Positions 1 to 8,342 of a stretch of DNA of 64,000 nucleotides are shown in pieces (positions within the stretch are counted from its first letter, which is position 1; the number at the start of each line of letters is the position of its first letter). Made by a program: the position numbers and the translations under genes. Source of the stretch: Grimontia sedimenti (GTDB taxonomy: Bacteria > Pseudomonadota > Gammaproteobacteria > Enterobacterales > Vibrionaceae). The stretch lies in contig NZ_JAALDL010000008.1 in the NCBI RefSeq assembly GCF_011045095.1, forward strand, positions 142,741 to 206,740, given 5' to 3'. Under the pieces are notes generated by a model that saw nothing but the letters and a program-made list of their open reading frames with translations, was not told the DNA's origin and did not search any database.

Positions 1-1
1 A

Positions 2-1576
2 GCAGCTTACGGCAAGATGGTGACCTTGGTTGTCCGCAAAGCGGTTGTATTGTTTTCGGTGTTTGGTGGCACCTTAGCAGCAATGGTGATGCTGGGAAGC
101 TCGATTCCTACAGCGTTTGTTGAAAGGGAAGATAAGGGCAACATGCTGGCAGTCGCGACCTTACCGGACGGCGCATCCCGCGCCAGAACGCAAGCCTTTG
201 TCGATGACCTGCAAGAGATCATGCTGGCTGATCCGGCCGTTCAGGAAGTGGGCGGAGCAACAGGCTTTGCGGCACTGTCTATGTCCTTCCAGCCGAATTC
301 AGCGACCTTCTTTGTGAACCTGAAACCATGGGAAGAGCGCAAAGCACTTGATGGTCAGAACGATGTGAACGCTGTAGCAGCGCGCCTGAACATGACGATG
401 GCCTCACTCAAGGAAGGCATGGCGATGGCAATTGCGCCACCGGCAATTCCGGGTGTAGGGCAGGGTGAAAACCTGGAGTTCATGCTGCAAGACAGGGCTG
501 GCGGTACAAAAGCAGATCTGGCAGCTGCAACATTCCAATTGATGATGGCAGCAAACCAAGCGCCAGAGTTGCAGGGTGTGTTCTCGCTATTTCGCGCCAA
601 CGTTCCTCATTACTACATTGATATCGACCGCGAAAAAGCGCGTCAGTACGGCATTCCTGTTTCGGTGATCAACGAAACACTGATGACTTACTTGGCGGGC
701 TCACGCGTGAACGATTTCTCGATGTTTGGCCGCACCTACTACACCTTCTTGCAGGCGAAAACGGAGCAAAGGGCAGATGTAGAGGATATCTCACGTATCC
801 ATGTTCGCTCTGCGGCAGGAGAGATGATTCCATTGTCAGCACTGGCAACACTGGAGCCAAAGCTGGATGCGGATGTCACCAATACCTACAACATGCTTTC
901 TGCGACCAAGATGTTCGTGGGCGTTGCGCCGGGATACTCATCCGGTCAGGCAATCGCAGCCATGGAGCGTGTGGCAAATGAAGTGCTGCCCGAAGGCTAC
1001 AGCTATGAGTGGACTTCTATGGCACTTCAGGAAAAAACGGCAGGGAATACCATCGCCATTGCATTGGTGGCGGCATTGGTCTTTATCTACCTGTTTTTGG
1101 TGGCGCAGTATGAATCATGGGCATTGCCTGTGGTGATCATCATTGCCGCACCGATGGCTGCGGTGGGAACCATGGTCGGTTTGTACCTGGCAGGTATGCC
1201 AATCACCCTTTACGCACAGATTGGTCTGGTACTTTTGATCTCCATGGCGGCAAGAAACTCCATCCTTATCGTTGAATTTGCGAAACTGAAGCGTGAGAGC
1301 GAAGGCAAGGACATCGAAACGGCAGCCATTCTTGGCGGAACCATGCGTTTCCGTGCCGTGAACATGACGTCCTGGTCATTCATTCTGGGTGTGTTGCCAA
1401 TGGCTCTGGCATCAGGTGCCGGTGCTGTGGCTCAGAACAATATGGGTATCGCTTTGCTGGGCGGCATCCTATGTATTCTGGCTTTAGGTACCATCATCAC
1501 GCCGGGGTTCTACGCCATCTTCCAGCGACTGAGGGAGAAGTTGAAAAAGGCGCCTCAAATAGCAGCTACGGTTTAA
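2..1576 (+). CDS. RND-family efflux permease, C-terminal part (5' end outside window)
   Basis: This is the second half of an inner-membrane proton-driven RND exporter of the AcrB type. The reading frame is open to the window edge, so the N-terminal half lies outside. Visible are the TM7-like segment ([17 protein letters not shown]), a large periplasmic loop, and the final cluster of membrane helices with [10 protein letters not shown] and the helix ending in [10 protein letters not shown], which match AcrB-type pumps. Two normally conserved stretches are changed: LISMAARNS replaces the usual L(I/V)GLAAKN(A/S), and the loop after [16 protein letters not shown] reads VAQNNMG where AcrB-like pumps have a serine-rich segment. 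It is a divergent member of the family; its substrate cannot be told. A terminator follows directly. Confidence 0.9.
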   Translation, partial: AAYGKMVTLVVRKAVVLFSVFGGTLAAMVMLGSSIPTAFVEREDKGNMLAVATLPDGASRARTQAFVDDLQEIMLADPAVQEVGGATGFAALSMSFQPNSATFFVNLKPWEERKALDGQNDVNAVAARLNMTMASLKEGMAMAIAPPAIPGVGQGENLEFMLQDRAGGTKADLAAATFQLMMAANQAPELQGVFSLFRANVPHYYIDIDREKARQYGIPVSVINETLMTYLAGSRVNDFSMFGRTYYTFLQAKTEQRADVEDISRIHVRSAAGEMIPLSALATLEPKLDADVTNTYNMLSATKMFVGVAPGYSSGQAIAAMERVANEVLPEGYSYEWTSMALQEKTAGNTIAIALVAALVFIYLFLVAQYESWALPVVIIIAAPMAAVGTMVGLYLAGMPITLYAQIGLVLLISMAARNSILIVEFAKLKRESEGKDIETAAILGGTMRFRAVNMTSWSFILGVLPMALASGAGAVAQNNMGIALLGGILCILALGTIITPGFYAIFQRLREKLKKAPQIAATV

Positions 1577-1588
1577 AAAATACCAGAA

Positions 1589-1618
1589 AAATGCCGGGTT
1601 AATCCCCGGCATTTTTTA
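1589..1618 (+). terminator. Rho-independent terminator after the RND permease
   Basis: A GC-rich stem (AATGCCGGG / CCCGGCATT) with a 5-base loop is followed by TTTTTTATT, 13 bases after the stop codon. Confidence 0.85.
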
Positions 1619-1722
1619 TTTCAACTCTCCAACAGCCCCTAGAAGTCTTCCACCAATAGCTAAAAAAAATAATGGTCGAAAAACACGTCATTTCGGCGTT
1701 TTTCTCCCGTTGATAGAGTGAA

Positions 1723-1783
1723 CTCAACCTTAAAAAACTCCCCGAATATTTTCGGGAAGTGAACACCATCCAATGAGGTTGAG
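1723..1783 (+). promoter_or_regulatory. Leader inverted repeat covering the ribosome binding site of the 1784 gene
   Basis: CTCAACCT (1723-1730) is a perfect 8-base complement of AGGTTGAG (1776-1783), which lies directly before the ATG and overlaps the Shine-Dalgarno TGAGG. A second small hairpin (CCCGAA-TATT-TTCGGG, 1741-1756) sits inside the loop. The folded leader would hide the ribosome binding site. The pairing is seen; the control role is inferred. Confidence 0.45.
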
Positions 1784-2545
1784 ATGAAGAAACGGTTGCT
1801 CTTATCACTATTAGTCGCGGGATGTTCTGCCACTGCAATGGCGCAGAATATTGATCCTTCCGACCTGACCAATGTTTACACCCAAGCTGCTTTTTTAGTG
1901 GGAGGGGACTCCACGTTAAAGCCAGTCACTATGGTCAGTGGCGGATATGACAATGGGCACAAATTTGCGTTTTTGGGTGAGGCGACGTTTGGCGCGAAAG
2001 GCGAAGACGCAGATAACAAGTTCGGCCTGAATTACCGCGACTCCCGCGCGCAGTATTTTCATGTCCTAGATGCAAACAACCGCTTTATTCCTTCGTTTGG
2101 AGTGTCGCTTGATTACATTCATCAAAAAACTGATTCAGTCACCACCAACCTGGCTGCGGTTGGGACTGTGGTGGGTGTTAATCCTTTGTATACACCAGGC
2201 TTTATGGTTTTTCCTATTGCTGCCTATGTAGACGGGGACATCAAAATTTCTGACCACAAAGCACAGGTTGATGGAGTCAGCCTTGCTCTGGCAGCGACAC
2301 ACCAAATTGGTGATACAGGGGCGTTTATCCTGCTCTGGCCAGAATACCAAAAGCTCACGGGTTATGGCCTTACCCTGACTAAAGCCAGCGCAAAGTTGTC
2401 TTTGAATGCTCCAATCACAACGAGCAGAAAGTTATGGGTCAATACCCGCCTTGACTACGGTCAGTCTGAAATGAAAGCCAATGACCTTGCCGCCATTAAA
2501 TCTGATGACTCGCAGGTTTATATGGGCCTTCGTTACTTCTTCTAA
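1784..2545 (+). CDS. Exported outer-membrane beta-barrel-like protein of unknown function
   Basis: A 253-residue protein with a clear Sec signal (MKKRLLLSLLVAGCSATAMA, cleavage after AMA). The mature part has alternating polar/hydrophobic strands and ends in MGLRYFF. A terminal aromatic strand ending in F is the usual BAM recognition signal of outer-membrane barrels, so outer-membrane location is likely. A Cys lies in the signal region (AGCS), so a lipoprotein is conceivable, but the LVAG-C spacing followed by ATAMAQ favours signal peptidase I. It sits 15 bases upstream of a porin, suggesting one transcript. I do not recognise the family and assign no function. Confidence 0.75.
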   Translation: MKKRLLLSLLVAGCSATAMAQNIDPSDLTNVYTQAAFLVGGDSTLKPVTMVSGGYDNGHKFAFLGEATFGAKGEDADNKFGLNYRDSRAQYFHVLDANNRFIPSFGVSLDYIHQKTDSVTTNLAAVGTVVGVNPLYTPGFMVFPIAAYVDGDIKISDHKAQVDGVSLALAATHQIGDTGAFILLWPEYQKLTGYGLTLTKASAKLSLNAPITTSRKLWVNTRLDYGQSEMKANDLAAIKSDDSQVYMGLRYFF

Positions 2546-2560
2546 TTAGGTTTGAATACA

Positions 2561-3670
2561 ATGACAAATATTAATAAGAAAATCTTAATCCCTTTTGCGC
2601 TATTTCCTGTGATGGCATTTGCTGATGGTATTCAAGAAAACCCTGAGCAAGACATTATCGAGGTAGAAGAAATCCAATTAGCTGAAGTTCCCCCACCAAA
2701 AACGTTTGTAACGGGTCGTCTGCAATATAATGTGAGCAATATTCAAACCCGCGATGGTGCGCTCCCATCTCAAGACACAATTGGCTGGTTAGATGCGCGA
2801 TTGGGTGCTCAGACCTATCAACCGATTGATCATGACCTGACCGCTTTCGGTATTATGGAGTTTGATATCAGCTCCAAAGAAGCCGTGGTGGGAATGGATA
2901 ACAAGAAAAACGAGCTGATGCCACGCTATGTGTTTGCAGGTATTGATTCAAAAGAATACGGAAAGGTCTCTGTGGGCCGTGTAGGTTCTGGCTTGTTAGA
3001 GCTGGTGAACCTGACAGACTTTTTTGCCTTTAACGGCGGTGGTGAAACCATTGCATCGCGCGCATCAATGATTGATACAAGCGCATCTGGTGTAACCCGT
3101 CAGGACAACACTATTGAGTACGGGCATAAAATTGGCGGACTGACCTTCTCCACTGGTTACATCATGGATTCTGGCGTGTTCAGTGATACTGGGGTAGATA
3201 AGGGGTTCAATGGTGCGCTGAGCTACAACTTTACCCTGTCTGAACTCAGTCATGTGAAGCCAGTCGTCGCGTTCCAGAAAACCTATGCTGCGGATCGCGC
3301 GGACAATGATGCCGATAGTTACACCTTCTGGGGTATAGGTGCAGAGTATTATTATGCTGACTTTGGTACGTCCTTTATCTATTCCGAAGACAAGCTTGAT
3401 GGGACGTTGCAAGATCTGGGTACCAACAAAGGTTTGGAAACCATGGTGCGTTGGACAGGGTTCGATAAGCTGGATCTTCGTGCGGGCTATTTCATGCAGA
3501 AAAATGATGTGTATGGCGACAAGATGATCAATGACATTGTGTTTGATGCTCACTATTTCCTATCACCAAAGATGCGTTTGATTGGCGAATACAGCTTCAG
3601 AAATGCAGATGAGATCGGTTCTGAATCAGGCAAAAACAAGAAGACTTCTTCTATCTTGCCTTCCGATTGA
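2561..3670 (+). CDS. General-type porin, C-terminus shifted by an apparent 1-base deletion
   Basis: A trimeric-type Gram-negative porin: signal peptide (KKILIPFALFPVMAFA), a linker rich in Glu and Pro, then beta-barrel strands with features typical of Vibrionaceae porins (GRLQYNVS, RYVFAGIDSKEYGKVSVGR). ATG 2561 is preferred over TTG 2552 because of the AGG about 10 bases upstream. The frame ends at 3670 in SSILPSD, which lacks the obligatory C-terminal aromatic strand. The -1 frame at 3640-3678 reads EDFFYLAFRLNF and stops, a perfect porin terminal strand. Adding one A to the A5 run at 3632-3636 restores it, so the true gene probably ends at 3678. The alternative is a genuine mutant or a phase-variable tract. 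Confidence 0.85.
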   Translation: MTNINKKILIPFALFPVMAFADGIQENPEQDIIEVEEIQLAEVPPPKTFVTGRLQYNVSNIQTRDGALPSQDTIGWLDARLGAQTYQPIDHDLTAFGIMEFDISSKEAVVGMDNKKNELMPRYVFAGIDSKEYGKVSVGRVGSGLLELVNLTDFFAFNGGGETIASRASMIDTSASGVTRQDNTIEYGHKIGGLTFSTGYIMDSGVFSDTGVDKGFNGALSYNFTLSELSHVKPVVAFQKTYAADRADNDADSYTFWGIGAEYYYADFGTSFIYSEDKLDGTLQDLGTNKGLETMVRWTGFDKLDLRAGYFMQKNDVYGDKMINDIVFDAHYFLSPKMRLIGEYSFRNADEIGSESGKNKKTSSILPSD

Positions 3671-3681
3671 ACTTCTAAACG

Positions 3682-3708
3682 AAAAAAGCCACCAAGGTGG
3701 CTTTTTCT
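3682..3708. terminator. Bidirectional terminator between porin and marR-type gene
   Basis: AAAAAGCCACC-AA-GGTGGCTTTTT is a symmetrical stem with A and T tails on both sides. It can serve the porin on the + strand and the MarR-type gene on the - strand. Confidence 0.85.
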
Positions 3709-3720
3709 TTCTTTTCCAAA

Positions 3721-4161
3721 TCAGTCAATGCTGATGAACATGGCAGTCAATGACTTTTCGAACTCTGCCTTTTTCTGCTCCTGTTGTTCATCATCGGTGT
3801 AGCCGAGGTTTTCCAGCGCTTTCTGGTAAAGCTTATTTGAACGGGCGTGATATTCGTCGATCAATGCCTGGCCCTGTTCTGTTATGGCGACACGCTTTTT
3901 CACCCGTGCAGAATCTTCATCAATCTGCTCAATGGTGACCATCTCATCGGTCACTAACTTCTTCACCGAAGCATTGATTCGGGAAGTGTTCAGTCTCATC
4001 GCTTTGGCCAGCTCATACTGTGTGCATCCGTCAGTGTTGAAACTGATGTGCTGCAACACGAAAAACTCGTTGAGTGACACCTTGCCTGGGTAAACCGCCA
4101 ACACAATGTCTTTAAGCTCAAGAATGACGCGATACATCTTGTATGCATTACTGATGTTCAT
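3721..4161 (-). CDS. MarR-family transcriptional regulator
   Basis: A 146-residue winged-helix protein. Helices around residues 40-75 (TQYELAKAMRLNTSRINASV) match the MarR recognition helix region, followed by a wing with DEDSARVKKRVAITEQG, the typical charged beta-hairpin and following helix. MarR proteins are dimeric repressors or activators, often of neighbouring export or metabolic genes. It is divergent from the amidohydrolase lipoprotein at 4372 across a 210-base gap and convergent with the porin. The amidohydrolase or itself is the most likely target; this is inferred from position only, and no ligand can be named. Confidence 0.85.
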   Translation of the reverse strand: MNISNAYKMYRVILELKDIVLAVYPGKVSLNEFFVLQHISFNTDGCTQYELAKAMRLNTSRINASVKKLVTDEMVTIEQIDEDSARVKKRVAITEQGQALIDEYHARSNKLYQKALENLGYTDDEQQEQKKAEFEKSLTAMFISID

Positions 4162-4371
4162 GTTGTTCCTTACTTATCACTATCGCCGAGATGATATCAA
4201 AGTTATTAAGTGCTATGTGATTTCGAGATCAAAGATGCAATCAGTGACATAGTCGAGTGCTGACTTTTCAGATGCCTCGGATTCTTTATGACTGAAAATT
4301 AGAGCGATTTTCAAAAACTGCCAGATCTTTAGAATTTAAACAAATCGTTAAAGCTCTTATGCAGGTATCCA

Positions 4372-6063
4372 ATGAATAAAAATAAACTGTTCAAACTACT
4401 ACCAATAGCGGCAATTCTGGCGACGGCGGGTTGTACAAAAGATAACGAAGTAGCAGGGCCTGAAGCCGTGATTTACACCAATGGCGACATCCTGACCATG
4501 AACAAAGCGGCACCTAACGCAGAAGCGGTGGTGGTGGTTGGTGAAGATATTGTCGCAGTGGGTAGCCTGTCTGATCTTCAGAAAGAGTGGAACAACCACA
4601 CCATTTTTGACCTTCAGGGCAAGACGCTGATGCCTGGTTTGGTAGAAACCCATCACCACATCATGATGGAAGCGGCGATGATGGACTTCCTCGATATGAG
4701 CTATCAGGCTGAGCCTGATTTCGACAAGATGTTGGAAATCTTCGCGGCGGGCCAGCCTCTTGCGGAAGACAACGCATTTATGCCGGGCTGGGTGATTGGC
4801 CTTGGTTGGGATGCAGGTAAACACGGCCGTGTTCCAACGTTGGAAGAACGCGATGCTCTGTTCCCGGACACGCCAGTATTCGTTGCCATGCAAGGTCATG
4901 GTGGTTGGTACAACAGCAAAGGCATGGAGCTTAAAGGCATTACCAAGGACAAAGAGCCACCTCGTGACAGTGCCTATGTGAAAGATGAAAACGGTGAATT
5001 GACAGGAGAAATCAGCGGTCTGTATGCCGTACTGGAAGCTATTGGCAGCTATCCGGGACCACGCTTAGACACCGCAGTAAAAGCAACCCACAAAGCGGCA
5101 TCACAAGGCTTTACCACGGTTTCTGATATCGGTGCCGATAACGTTGATAACCTGAAAGTCCTGTCTGAAGCGTCTTTGGATGAAAACTTTAATGTCCGTG
5201 TCGCTGTTGGCGTAACCAATGCAGATGGCTATCTGGATATCCTGAGCAACCGCGCGGATTTCGAAACTGACAAGGTTTGGATCAGCCAGACCAAGATGTG
5301 GCTGGATGGCGCAGTCCACGGCGGCAACATTTACACGGATCTGGAATACCAGAACGATGCCTACAAGCACAACAAACTGGCGCCTTGGGGCACGCAGGAA
5401 ATGTTTAACGATGTGGCATGGAACTCTGTGCTGAACGGTGTGAACTACTCATTCCATGCGAATGGCAATCTTAGTCTGGAAATGGGTCTAAACGCGGTGG
5501 AATATGCACGTGAGCGTGCTAAAGCTGAAGGCATTGATGACACCAACTTCAAAGGTCAGGCGATTCACCTTTCTATCTCAACGCCAGAGCAATATGCGCG
5601 TATGGCTGAGCTGGGTGTAGAACCGACCTTTATTATCGGCCATACCTACTGGGCGGGCGGTCAAATCATGAACCAGTACTTCCTGAAACATGCTCAGGAC
5701 TACATGTTCCGTGTTAACACAGCGTTTGAAGCGGGTTTGCCAGTCAGCCTCCACAACGATGCACCTGTAACGCCGGCATTGCCTTGGTTGGGCATTGAAA
5801 CCTCGGTGACCCGAGTGACAGAAGACGGGAATTTACTCAACCCTTCTGAAGCGATCACGGTTCAGCAGGCACTGGAAGCTTATACTATCAACGGCGCTAT
5901 TCAGTTTGGTGTAGACGACATGACAGGTTCGTTGGAGCCAGGTAAGCGTGCTGATATGATTGTTATCGACCGCAACCCGCTGAAAGTAGAACCAGATACA
6001 ATTCGTGATACTCAAGTCGAAATCACCATCTTCGAAGGCCGAGTGGTTTACGAAAGAAGTTAA
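4372..6063 (+). CDS. Exported amidohydrolase lipoprotein (YtcJ-like, Amidohydro_3)
   Basis: A 563-residue metal-dependent hydrolase. Residues 1-21 are a lipoprotein signal with Cys21 in the box TAGC, so the enzyme should be tethered to a membrane facing the periplasm. The fold of the YtcJ/N-substituted formamide deformylase group is shown by the N-terminal beta domain (IYTNGDILTMN), the metal motif VETHHH at 91-96, the WLDGAVHGGNIY loop, histidines in AIHLS and IIGHTYW, the late SLHNDAP aspartate, and the C-terminal GSLEPGKRADMIVID. Substrates of this group are amides or formamides; the specific one is unknown. It stands alone between its own promoter region and a terminator, divergent from a MarR regulator that may control it. 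Confidence 0.85.
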   Translation: MNKNKLFKLLPIAAILATAGCTKDNEVAGPEAVIYTNGDILTMNKAAPNAEAVVVVGEDIVAVGSLSDLQKEWNNHTIFDLQGKTLMPGLVETHHHIMMEAAMMDFLDMSYQAEPDFDKMLEIFAAGQPLAEDNAFMPGWVIGLGWDAGKHGRVPTLEERDALFPDTPVFVAMQGHGGWYNSKGMELKGITKDKEPPRDSAYVKDENGELTGEISGLYAVLEAIGSYPGPRLDTAVKATHKAASQGFTTVSDIGADNVDNLKVLSEASLDENFNVRVAVGVTNADGYLDILSNRADFETDKVWISQTKMWLDGAVHGGNIYTDLEYQNDAYKHNKLAPWGTQEMFNDVAWNSVLNGVNYSFHANGNLSLEMGLNAVEYARERAKAEGIDDTNFKGQAIHLSISTPEQYARMAELGVEPTFIIGHTYWAGGQIMNQYFLKHAQDYMFRVNTAFEAGLPVSLHNDAPVTPALPWLGIETSVTRVTEDGNLLNPSEAITVQQALEAYTINGAIQFGVDDMTGSLEPGKRADMIVIDRNPLKVEPDTIRDTQVEITIFEGRVVYERS

Positions 6064-6095
6064 GTAACAAGTGGCACGAAATAAATAATCCACGT

Positions 6096-6128
6096 GAAAG
6101 GCCTGCAAACAAGCGGGCCTTTCGTTTT
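6096..6128 (+). terminator. Terminator after the amidohydrolase
   Basis: GAAAGGCCTGC pairs with GCGGGCCTTTC (one mismatch), followed by GTTTT. It lies between the amidohydrolase and the next start codon, which argues against any gene start upstream of 6146. Confidence 0.75.
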
Positions 6129-6145
6129 AAGCAGAGGCAAGAAAA

Positions 6146-6573
6146 ATGACCGCAAGATTGTTGTTTATCATCCTAGTTGGCGTTTTCATCACAGGTTGCT
6201 CTGGTCCCAAATACACAGCGTCGCCAATCAGCGAAGCGAATCAAAGCAAAGCGCTGAAGTTACTATCGTGGAGCATCCAGCGACCCGCAGTGTGTTTCTC
6301 GATAACATGCTGACGTGGTGTATGGATGAAGGCAAAAAGTGCAAAGTGGCGAAACCCAATACCACGCCTGATTCAAGTGAACTGACCCTGACATATATCT
6401 CCCGCTGGAGTTGGGACATCCGAACCTTTGTTGCTGATGCGAAAATCAAAGCCTACAAGAATGATGCCCAAGTGGGAGAAGTAGAATTTAAAGCGCCGAA
6501 CCACGCTACATTCTCGAAGTATGGTGATGACAACAAACGTATTCAGGCCATGATGGATATATTGTTTGGGTGA
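6146..6573 (+). pseudogene. Small lipoprotein resembling the Sbal_3080 family, broken by a 1-base deletion
   Basis: Two frames together make one lipoprotein. ATG 6146 opens a typical lipoprotein signal (LLFIILVGVFITGC) in frame 2, but that frame stops after about 50 codons. From about 6240 the preceding frame continues with VTIVEHPATRSVFLDNMLTW, then LTYISRWSWDIRTFVADAKI and VGEVEFKA, ending at 6573. The order 'ExP..R..FL', 'YxxRWSWDxxxY/F' and the closing 'R.QxMMDILFG' resembles Sbal_3080-type lipoproteins as I recall them. The switch needs one added base between about 6225 and 6255, for example in the short A runs at AATCAAAGCAAAGC. It could be a sequencing deletion or a real pseudogene. 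Function unknown. Confidence 0.6.
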
Positions 6574-6623
6574 ATAACCGTTTCTGAAGCGCAACAGAAG
6601 TTGAGCGCCGGAGAGTACTGAAG

Positions 6624-6650
6624 AAAAAGCCCGCAATTGCGGGCTTTTTC
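6624..6650 (+). terminator. Terminator after the small lipoprotein gene
   Basis: AAAAAGCCCGC-AATT-GCGGGCTTTTT is a strong stem with a T tail. Confidence 0.85.
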
Positions 6651-6710
6651 TCGCCTGCAGCTTTTTAGCGACCGATTCTTACCGCATTCTTCAAGTAGAA
6701 AATCATCGAT

Positions 6711-6758
6711 TGCTATCAACAGCGAGACACTTGGTTACGACATTTCATGCATATAGTG
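6711..6758 (+). promoter_or_regulatory. Shared upstream motif, copy 1 (first GTPase gene)
   Basis: TGCTATCAACAGCGAGACA (6711-6729) matches 18 of 19 bases with 8193-8211 upstream of the paralogous second GTPase gene. In both copies TATAGT follows after 21-22 bases (6752-6757 here), as a -10-like hexamer about 50 bases before the start codon. A common promoter or operator is inferred. Confidence 0.5.
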
Positions 6759-6804
6759 GTGGATGGTTCCGTTGTGAATCTGATTGAAGAGGAGAACCAC
6801 CACC

Positions 6805-7836
6805 ATGCAGGGAAACCACTATGTCGATAGTCAGTTGTTCAAAAAACTGAGCGCCTTAAAAGATGAGAATGCCAATTCACCTACGCCCGACTATATCTTC
6901 TTTGACCGCGTGCTTAGCCAGGTCGAAAACAGTGTTGAAATGGAACATGGGTACAAAGCGAGATTGAAGCGCCGCCTTCAGGTGCTCGCCGATGAATCAT
7001 TAAACGTTCTCGTGCTCGGCTCGCCTCAAACAGGCAAATCTGCCATGCTTTCAGCGATGTTTGGAGAAAGGGATTGGTCTCGCCCGGCCAACGAGATTCA
7101 GCGTACAGAGCTCAACCGAGTGACGCTTTGGGAAGCCAACCTTCCGGACTACAGCCCAGAATCTAAGCCGCTAATACAGGAACTGTCTGCGCTATTGTCT
7201 GAAACCGATGACCACAACAAACCACTGATTGATCTGGTCATGGTGGTGCTTGATGCCTCCTCCAGCAATATTGACGATAGTTACCTTGATATCTGCCGCA
7301 CGATCATCCCTATGATGGGCAGAAACGCTGATGGTCGATTGATGGTGCTTTTCAGCAAGTGCGACAAAGTTGCTCATGCCATTCGTGGAGAGTACGTAAA
7401 AGATGTGATGCCGATGGATGCAGAGATCTGGTTAGATTGCACAGCAGCCACGCTTCGGTATCGACTGATTGACAACGCAGGTGTTCAGACCCGTCCTTTG
7501 GCCTTCAGTGCCGAAGCGGGAGAGTCCCCAAGTGGCCGTCCTTTCAACTTGCTAAAACTTCTGGCCCGCACGATGGAAATCTTACCCGAAGACAAAGCGC
7601 TGACCTTGCTCAATCATGTTCTCAGCCGTGGGGATGACCACTGGCGTGAGCATGATGACAACTTGCTGTATCTGCAGCTCATTGAAAATGCCTGCTTCGA
7701 TGCCATCCATCTTGGCGCGCACGATGGTGATCGTTTCGGTGGTCAGCTAGGTGCGTTTTTGGGGCGTCATGGCCGTGCGCTTGGAAACATTGTTTCAGAC
7801 GAAATCCGCAGTCAATTGCATACCCAAATAACCTGA
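6805..7836 (+). CDS. P-loop GTPase-like protein with degenerate G motifs (paralogue 1)
   Basis: A 343-residue cytosolic protein starting at ATG 6805, with AAGAGGAG 10 bases upstream (TTG 6784 rejected). It has a P-loop GSPQTGKS at 72-79, a beta-strand LIDLVMVVLD at 141-150 as in small GTPases, and SKCDK at 184-188 in the place of NKxD. The switch II DxxG motif is missing; the aligned stretch reads WEANLPDYS. The C-terminus has FGGQLGAFLGRHGRALG, shared with the paralogue at 8343. The pair resembles Era/YfjP-like stand-alone GTPases of unknown role. Nucleotide binding is likely, but hydrolysis may be impaired. Its last codons and stop lie inside the left end of an inverted-repeat element (7821-8082). 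Confidence 0.75.
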   Translation: MQGNHYVDSQLFKKLSALKDENANSPTPDYIFFDRVLSQVENSVEMEHGYKARLKRRLQVLADESLNVLVLGSPQTGKSAMLSAMFGERDWSRPANEIQRTELNRVTLWEANLPDYSPESKPLIQELSALLSETDDHNKPLIDLVMVVLDASSSNIDDSYLDICRTIIPMMGRNADGRLMVLFSKCDKVAHAIRGEYVKDVMPMDAEIWLDCTAATLRYRLIDNAGVQTRPLAFSAEAGESPSGRPFNLLKLLARTMEILPEDKALTLLNHVLSRGDDHWREHDDNLLYLQLIENACFDAIHLGAHDGDRFGGQLGAFLGRHGRALGNIVSDEIRSQLHTQIT

Positions 7837-8082
7837 AGATACTTGTATTCAGAGGTCATCAATGCGTTCAATTCGAGGCAAATTTCGCGAGGAATAGTGG
7901 TTCTATTTCCGTGGAATTTAACGACGAAGTGGGCGCATTGAGGCCCTCCCTCCGGGCGAGTTGACTGACGCCGTGCTCTTTGTTGTTCCTTTTTGATGGA
8001 GGTGACTACACCTGCAAAGGAACGCCGCGATCACAACGCCAGTCAATCTCGCTGAATTCTGCATCTTCAGGTTGTTTGGGTA
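7821..8082. repeat. 262-bp element with 20-bp terminal inverted repeats (MITE-like)
   Basis: TACCCAAATAACCTGAAGAT at 7821-7840 and its complement at 8063-8082 match at 19 of 20 positions. The interior carries no open frame and has GGAGGTGACTACACCTGCAAAGG-like short palindromes. The left end supplies the last four codons and the stop of the upstream GTPase gene, so it may have inserted there. No target duplication was identified. It could be a non-autonomous transposon or a structured intergenic repeat. Confidence 0.5.
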
Positions 8083-8104
8083 TTATTTCCATATAAATCT
8101 CCAA

Positions 8105-8130
8105 AAGGGCTCATAACTTCGTGAGCCCTT
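8105..8130 (+). terminator. Hairpin downstream of the first GTPase gene and the 262-bp element
   Basis: AAGGGCTCA-8 bases-TGAGCCCTT is a perfect 9-base stem. The T tail is poor, so termination is uncertain. It may be the original terminator of the upstream gene, now separated from it by the element. Confidence 0.45.
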
Positions 8131-8192
8131 AACTTCCCTAGTTTCATTAGCTTCAAACCGCACATCATTCCCTAAGTAAACAAATTGTTAAA

Positions 8193-8239
8193 TGCTATCA
8201 AGAGCGAGACAAATCGCCACTTGTGCATTGCGTATAGTT
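8193..8239 (+). promoter_or_regulatory. Shared upstream motif, copy 2 (second GTPase gene)
   Basis: TGCTATCAAGAGCGAGACA (8193-8211) with TATAGT at 8233-8238 is the counterpart of the 6711 motif. It indicates that both GTPase genes answer to the same control although they have separate transcripts. Confidence 0.5.
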
Positions 8240-8269
8240 GCAGATGATAAATTGGTTACGTGAATGGTA

Positions 8270-8316
8270 ATACCCAAGCTGACAGGAAGTCGCTGGCGTG
8301 AAAAACGCTTGGGTAT
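8270..8316. repeat. Inverted repeat in the leader of the second GTPase gene
   Basis: ATACCCAAGC (8270-8279) and GCTTGGGTAT (8307-8316) are perfect 10-base complements around a 27-base loop, 26 bases before the ATG. It may be a leader hairpin or the remnant of a small palindromic repeat. Confidence 0.5.
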
Positions 8317-8342
8317 AGGAAGTATTTACCGAGGACATACCC

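Noticed and set aside
3065-3553. Long - strand ORF within the porin gene
   Set aside because: It is antisense to clear porin coding sequence, has no RBS and no family features.
6094-6145. GTG start for the small lipoprotein upstream of ATG 6146
   Set aside because: It lies inside the terminator stem of the previous gene and gives no signal peptide, whereas ATG 6146 gives a clear lipoprotein signal in another frame.
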